Source: Acidovorax soli (lineage in GTDB: Bacteria; Pseudomonadota; Gammaproteobacteria; Burkholderiales; Burkholderiaceae_C). From it: a stretch of 64,000 nucleotides of DNA. A program made the translations under genes and the position numbers. Within the stretch, counting starts at the first letter, position 1, and each line of letters opens with the position of its first letter. Below are positions 60,941 to 64,000 of the stretch, in pieces. The stretch is from assembly GCF_900107605.1 (NCBI RefSeq), contig NZ_FNQJ01000001.1:1-64000 (forward strand), in the 5' to 3' direction. A model generated the notes under the pieces. That model searched no databases. It saw only the letters and a list, made by a program, of their open reading frames with translations, and had not been told where the DNA came from.

Positions 60941-61507
60941 TCACCACCGGCGCACGGGGCCGGTGTCCACATGCACGAACTGCTCGCGCGGGTAAAAACC
61001 CACGCCGCCCAGGCCCAACGCCAGCGCCGCGTCGCGCAGGCTGGCCAGTTGCACGCCGGGCAGGCGCACGTCGATGGCCTTGCCTTCCATGTGCAGGCTG
61101 CGCTTGGCCACACCGCCACCGCGCGTGGTGCGCAGCGTCTGGTTGGTGGCCGCGCTGCGGTAGCCTGAAATGACCTGGAAGGGCTGCTGCGCGCGCAGCT
61201 CCTGCCTGATCTGGTGCAGCAGGTTGAAGAGCTGCGGGTCCATCAGGCCCGCCTCGCCGCTGTAGTGGTCGCGCAGGAAATGGTTGAGGCTGCTCAGCGC
61301 CTGGGGTACGAACTGCTCGCCCAGCGCATACACCAGGGCCAGGCGCTCGCTGGTGTGGGTGTGGTCCAGCGACAGGCTGCGGGCGTCGGGCAGGCCGGCC
61401 AGGGCGGGCTGCGCCAGCGGCAGCAGGGCTCCGGTTACCAGCCAGCGGCCGCCCGTGCCCAGAAAGCGGCGGCGGCCCGATGCAAGAGGGTGGGTGGGCT
61501 GGGTCAT
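60941..61507 (-). CDS. DUF882/YcbK-type peptidase (M15-like)
   Basis: A 188-residue exported protein. The N-terminal GRRRFLGTGGRWLVTGALLP is a twin-arginine signal, with likely cleavage after ALA (about residue 37). The C-terminal part has the M15-type metal ligands: the His/Asp pair in RSLHMEGKAIDVR and the terminal His in FVHVDTGPVR. Such proteins are thought to act on peptidoglycan peptides. It lies 33 bp downstream of an L,D-transpeptidase gene on the same strand. Confidence 0.82.
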   Translation of the reverse strand: MTQPTHPLASGRRRFLGTGGRWLVTGALLPLAQPALAGLPDARSLSLDHTHTSERLALVYALGEQFVPQALSSLNHFLRDHYSGEAGLMDPQLFNLLHQIRQELRAQQPFQVISGYRSAATNQTLRTTRGGGVAKRSLHMEGKAIDVRLPGVQLASLRDAALALGLGGVGFYPREQFVHVDTGPVRRW

Positions 61508-61540
61508 GGCATGTTCCAGGAAGGGGTGAAACCGGTTTGT

Positions 61541-63148
61541 TCAGGGTACACCGGCGCGCATGCGGCGCTGCTCGGATTGCTGGCGCAGGGCCTGCTCCAG
61601 CAGCCTGTCCTGCCCGTACAGGTCGGCAAAGAAGTGCAGCTGGCCCTGCTTGACGATGGTGGTGCTGTAGGCAATCACCACGGGCAGGGGTTCGGCCAGG
61701 CGCAGTGTGGCCGACTGGCCCCGGGCCATGGCTTCGCGGATGCGCGCTTCGGGCCATGCCGGGTCGTTGCGCAACACAAACTGGGCCAGCGCCACGGGGT
61801 CTTCGACGCGGATGCAGCCATGGCTGAAGTCGCGCCGGTCGCGCTGAAACAGCAGCGGTGCGGGCGTGTGGTGCAGATAGATGTTGCTGTTGTTGGGAAA
61901 CACGAACTTGATGTCGCCCAGTGCATTTTTTGGCCCGGGGCGCTGGCGTATGCGCATCTGCCCGCGCAGCACGGCATCCAGGTACTCCGGCGCCAGAGTG
62001 CTGTGCACCTGTCCGTTGGCGCCTACAAATTCCATGCCCTGCTGCTGCAAATAACCAGGGTCGCGCCGCAGCCGGGGAATGGTTTCGCTGCGCGCAATGG
62101 AAGGCGGAATGTTCCAGTAGGGGCTGAATTCGATGAAGCGCATGTCTTCGTCGAACAGCGGCGTGCGGGTGTCCAGCGCCTTGCCCACGATCACCTTCAT
62201 GGCCAGTTGCAGCGACACCCGTCCGTCCTGCACCTCGTAGGCGCGCAGCACGAATTCGGGGATGTTGACCACGATCATGCGCGGGCCGCGCAGCAGGGGC
62301 GTCCAGCGCAGCCGCTCCATGGCCAGCTCGATCTGGCGGACGCGGGCGGCGGGCGAAATGGCCAAGGCATCCAGCGTGGCCTTGCCGATCACGCCGTCAG
62401 AGGCGAGCGCGTGGCGTTGCTGGAAGGCCTTCACGCCGTTCTGCAGGGCCTCGTCGTAGAGCGCTGGCGGCTGCGCATCCGCAGGCAGGTCGCCCAGCAC
62501 CACCAGGCGCTGGGTCAGCTGTGCCAGGCCTGCCCAGGCCTGGCCGGCCTCCAGCTTGCGGCCCGGCAGCGCTGGCAGGGGCGTGGCCCAGGCAGCGGGG
62601 GCGCCCAGCGCCCGGTAGCGGGCCAGTTCGGTGCGCAGGCTGGCATACAGCGGCACCTGGGGCGCGGCGGCACGCACGGCATCGGCCAGCGAGGGGGCGG
62701 CCAGGGCCTGCTGCAGGGTGGTGGTGGCGTCGATGCGGGGGGCTGCGGGCGGGGTGTAGTTCTGCTGGATCTGGCGCGGATCGATGCGGCCCGATCGCAG
62801 GTCACCCAGGTAGCGCTGCAGGGCGGTGGTGAGCGCATTTTCGAGCTGCTGTGCGGCATCGGGGCCCAGCGCGGGGCCGCGGGCTGCGGAGGCCACGGCC
62901 TGCGCCAGCGCGCTGGCGCGGTAATCGTCGGGTTGCAGGCCTTCGGTGGCCGCTGCCGCCAGAATGTCCACGGCCTGCTGCGCCACAGGCGCGGGGCGCC
63001 CGTCCACCAGCCAGGGCGCGGCGCCTGCCACAGGGGCGCAAACAGCCAGCCAGAGCGCCAGCCATGTGCTGCGCCAACTCAAACGGATGCCAAGGCGTGG
63101 AAACAAAGTGGATGCAAGGGCGAGAAAGGGGCTGGGCATGCGCCGCAT
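61541..63148 (-). CDS. L,D-transpeptidase (YcbB/LdtD-like)
   Basis: A 535-residue exported cell-wall cross-linking enzyme. A signal anchor lies near residues 25-45 (WLALWLAVCAPVAGA), then a scaffold domain, a peptidoglycan-binding block (GVKAFQQRHALASDGVIGKATLDAL) and the YkuD catalytic domain with the nucleophile Cys in SHGCIRVEDP. It makes 3-3 cross-links that bypass penicillin-binding proteins. ATG 63148 is chosen; 63178 and 63139 are alternatives. The start lies inside or next to the 3' end of the zinc-ribbon gene. Confidence 0.86.
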   Translation of the reverse strand: MRRMPSPFLALASTLFPRLGIRLSWRSTWLALWLAVCAPVAGAAPWLVDGRPAPVAQQAVDILAAAATEGLQPDDYRASALAQAVASAARGPALGPDAAQQLENALTTALQRYLGDLRSGRIDPRQIQQNYTPPAAPRIDATTTLQQALAAPSLADAVRAAAPQVPLYASLRTELARYRALGAPAAWATPLPALPGRKLEAGQAWAGLAQLTQRLVVLGDLPADAQPPALYDEALQNGVKAFQQRHALASDGVIGKATLDALAISPAARVRQIELAMERLRWTPLLRGPRMIVVNIPEFVLRAYEVQDGRVSLQLAMKVIVGKALDTRTPLFDEDMRFIEFSPYWNIPPSIARSETIPRLRRDPGYLQQQGMEFVGANGQVHSTLAPEYLDAVLRGQMRIRQRPGPKNALGDIKFVFPNNSNIYLHHTPAPLLFQRDRRDFSHGCIRVEDPVALAQFVLRNDPAWPEARIREAMARGQSATLRLAEPLPVVIAYSTTIVKQGQLHFFADLYGQDRLLEQALRQQSEQRRMRAGVP

Positions 63149-63153
63149 CGTGG

Positions 63154-63369
63154 TCAATGGTCGCTCATGCCGGGCCATTCACCGACCAGACCGCAGGCCG
63201 GGCACTGGGCGTAGAGGCTGGGGCTGACCTGGAACTTGGCCTGGTGCTTGTCGGTTTCCGGCGCCTTGTCGTGGGCTTCGCCGTCGATTTCGACCAGCCC
63301 CGTGGCGTGGCAACGTGGGCACCTGGCAGCGGCCAGGGCAGCGAGGGGGTTGAAGTTCTCTGCGAACAC
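63154..63369 (-). CDS. Small zinc-ribbon protein
   Basis: A 71-residue protein with two CPxC knuckles (ARCPRCHATG near residue 14 and AQCPACGLVG near 55) predicted to bind one zinc. Function unknown. GTG 63369 with GAGG upstream is chosen. The same frame is open to 63549, but that part coincides with the 4.5S RNA gene, and a start there would give an unlikely N-terminus. It lies between ffs and the L,D-transpeptidase gene. Confidence 0.55.
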   Translation of the reverse strand: MFAENFNPLAALAAARCPRCHATGLVEIDGEAHDKAPETDKHQAKFQVSPSLYAQCPACGLVGEWPGMSDH

Positions 63370-63443
63370 GGGCGCCTCGTCGTGTTGTCTGGTGGCTGCA
63401 GGGTTTTCGCAACCCTGCCTGTCGCAAGCAATATCAGAAAGAA

Positions 63444-63543
63444 GTTGACGAGCCTTACCCCCGGCACTGGCTCCACAGTTAGGGCTGCTTGGTTCCCCAC
63501 CTGACCCGGTTGGCCGCTTCACCATGCGGGGAGGCCCGTCAAC
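63444..63543 (-). ncRNA. ffs: 4.5S signal recognition particle RNA
   Basis: On the minus strand the conserved SRP helix-8 core GGGTCAGGTGGGGAACCAAG then CAGCCC is present, with the asymmetric loop (CAG/AGCAG) and the GGAA tetraloop on a GG-CC stem. The ends pair over about 12 bp (GTTGACGGGCCT with AGGCTCGTCAAC), and an inner stem pairs CCCCGC with the G-rich 3' part. About 100 nt, as in other betaproteobacteria (E. coli 114). It binds Ffh to target membrane proteins. A -10 element lies a few bases upstream. Confidence 0.92.
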
Positions 63544-63547
63544 CAGC

Positions 63548-63553
63548 ATTCTA
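63548..63553 (-). promoter_or_regulatory. -10 element of ffs
   Basis: TAGAAT on the minus strand ends 4-5 nt before the mapped 5' end of the SRP RNA helix, so transcription starts near 63541-63543. The -35 region would fall in repeat copy B and shows no match. Confidence 0.6.
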
Positions 63554-63680
63554 CCCCCTGTGGCGCTTCGCGCCTTCCCCCTTCTCTCGAATTGCTGCGC
63601 AATTCGGAAAGGGGGGCGACACCAGTGCGGCGGGGCGGCCCTTGCGCGGTGTCCCTGGTGTGGGGCGCACGCCGGTTTTA
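63554..63680. repeat. Hairpin-rich ~125-bp intergenic repeat, copy B
   Basis: It matches copy A over its whole length. The first hairpin is GGCGC-TTC-GCGCC; the second pairs CGAATTG with CAATTCG between C-rich and G-rich arms. Stem sequences differ from copy A but remain complementary. It lies between the divergent ffs and dnaX promoters. Confidence 0.72.
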
Positions 63681-63703
63681 GAAGGTGGTGGCGTTGCGGG
63701 CCC

Positions 63704-63709
63704 TAGAAT
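63704..63709 (+). promoter_or_regulatory. -10 element of dnaX
   Basis: TAGAAT ends only 8 bp before the dnaX ATG, so the transcript may start at or beside the start codon. No Shine-Dalgarno sequence fits between them. Confidence 0.5.
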
Positions 63710-63717
63710 CACCCCCC

Positions 63718-64000
63718 ATGTCCTACCTCGTGCTCGCCCGCAAGTACCGTCCCCGCAATTTCACCGAAATGGTGGGGCAGGAGCATGTGGTGCAGGCCCT
63801 CACCAACGCGCTCACCCAGCAGCGGTTGCACCACGCCTACCTGTTCACGGGCACGCGCGGCGTGGGCAAGACCACGGTATCGCGCATCCTGGCCAAGTCG
63901 CTCAACTGCCAGGGTACAGACGGGCAGGGCGGCATCACGGCCACGCCCTGCGGCGTGTGCCAGGCATGTACCGATATCGACAGCGGCCGGTTCGTGGACT
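63718..64000 (+). CDS. dnaX: DNA polymerase III subunit gamma/tau (5' part)
   Basis: The first 94 codons of the clamp-loader ATPase; the gene runs off the right edge. MSYLVLARKYRPRNFTEMVG is the canonical N-terminus, followed by Walker A TGTRGVGKTT (about residues 44-53) and the zinc-binding Cys cluster CGVCQAC. Transcription is likely from the TAGAAT at 63704, with little or no leader. Confidence 0.97.
   Translation, partial: MSYLVLARKYRPRNFTEMVGQEHVVQALTNALTQQRLHHAYLFTGTRGVGKTTVSRILAKSLNCQGTDGQGGITATPCGVCQACTDIDSGRFVD

Noticed and set aside
63370-63549. N-terminal extension of the zinc-ribbon protein
   Set aside because: Coincides with the 4.5S RNA and its promoter; the encoded residues are only a translation of the SRP RNA.

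Overview
The window is a GC-rich (mid-60s percent by eye), densely coding chromosomal segment of a betaproteobacterium, most likely a Comamonadaceae member of the Acidovorax type. This rests on gene order and protein sequences (rpsB-tsf-pyrH-frr-uppS-cdsA-dxr-rseP-bamA-skp-lpxD-fabZ-lpxA-lpxB-rnhB, rlmE-ftsH-folP-glmM, pstSCAB-phoU-phoB-phoR), on frequent TAGAAT-like -10 elements, and on two families of short palindromic repeats. The genus is inference. No tRNA, rRNA, prophage, insertion sequence or CRISPR array was found.

Layout. 1-2800 (minus): D-amino acid dehydrogenase and an amidase. 2800-18079 (plus): translation genes, pyrH, then isoprenoid, phospholipid, outer-membrane-protein and lipid A genes, rnhB and a SpoU methyltransferase. 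18199-24801: carAB, greA, a small membrane protein and a Kdo hydroxylase. 24824-31300: a glycosyltransferase and a CRM-domain protein on the minus strand, then rlmE-ftsH and folP-glmM. 31300-47879: a phosphate block. 47794-53254 (minus): MATE exporter, membrane glycosyltransferase, L31 type B, Rho, thioredoxin. 53313-60909 (plus): AddB-like nuclease, AddA-like helicase-nuclease, flavoprotein. 60941-63543 (minus): DUF882 protein, L,D-transpeptidase, a small zinc-ribbon protein and the 4.5S SRP RNA. 63718-end (plus): the 5' part of dnaX.

The most interesting part is the phosphate block. Besides pst-pho, ppk, sixA and ppx, it holds a tightly overlapping three-gene operon: an OlsB-type N-acyltransferase, a metallophosphoesterase of the LpxH/PlcP superfamily and a GT4 glycosyltransferase. 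This composition matches known phosphate-starvation lipid remodelling, in which phospholipid head groups are removed and replaced by sugar- or ornithine-based lipids. Four regions in the block carry PhoB-like half-sites in 11-bp register followed, exactly 10 bp later, by a -10-like hexamer: upstream of pstS, upstream of a divergent fasciclin lipoprotein and substrate-binding-protein operon, upstream of ppk, and (four tandem half-sites) upstream of the lipid operon. Together they suggest a local Pho regulon covering uptake, polyphosphate, membrane lipid replacement and an uncharacterised surface lipoprotein.

Other points: a perfect 16+1+16 palindrome in front of an Ala/Lys-rich ribbon-helix-helix-like protein next to ppx; at least seven copies of an AGCGCT palindromic repeat, five of them read through in frame inside genes and two supplying stop codons; two copies of a ~120-bp hairpin-rich intergenic repeat with compensatory stem changes; and an ffs gene that an open frame for a zinc-ribbon protein could hide.
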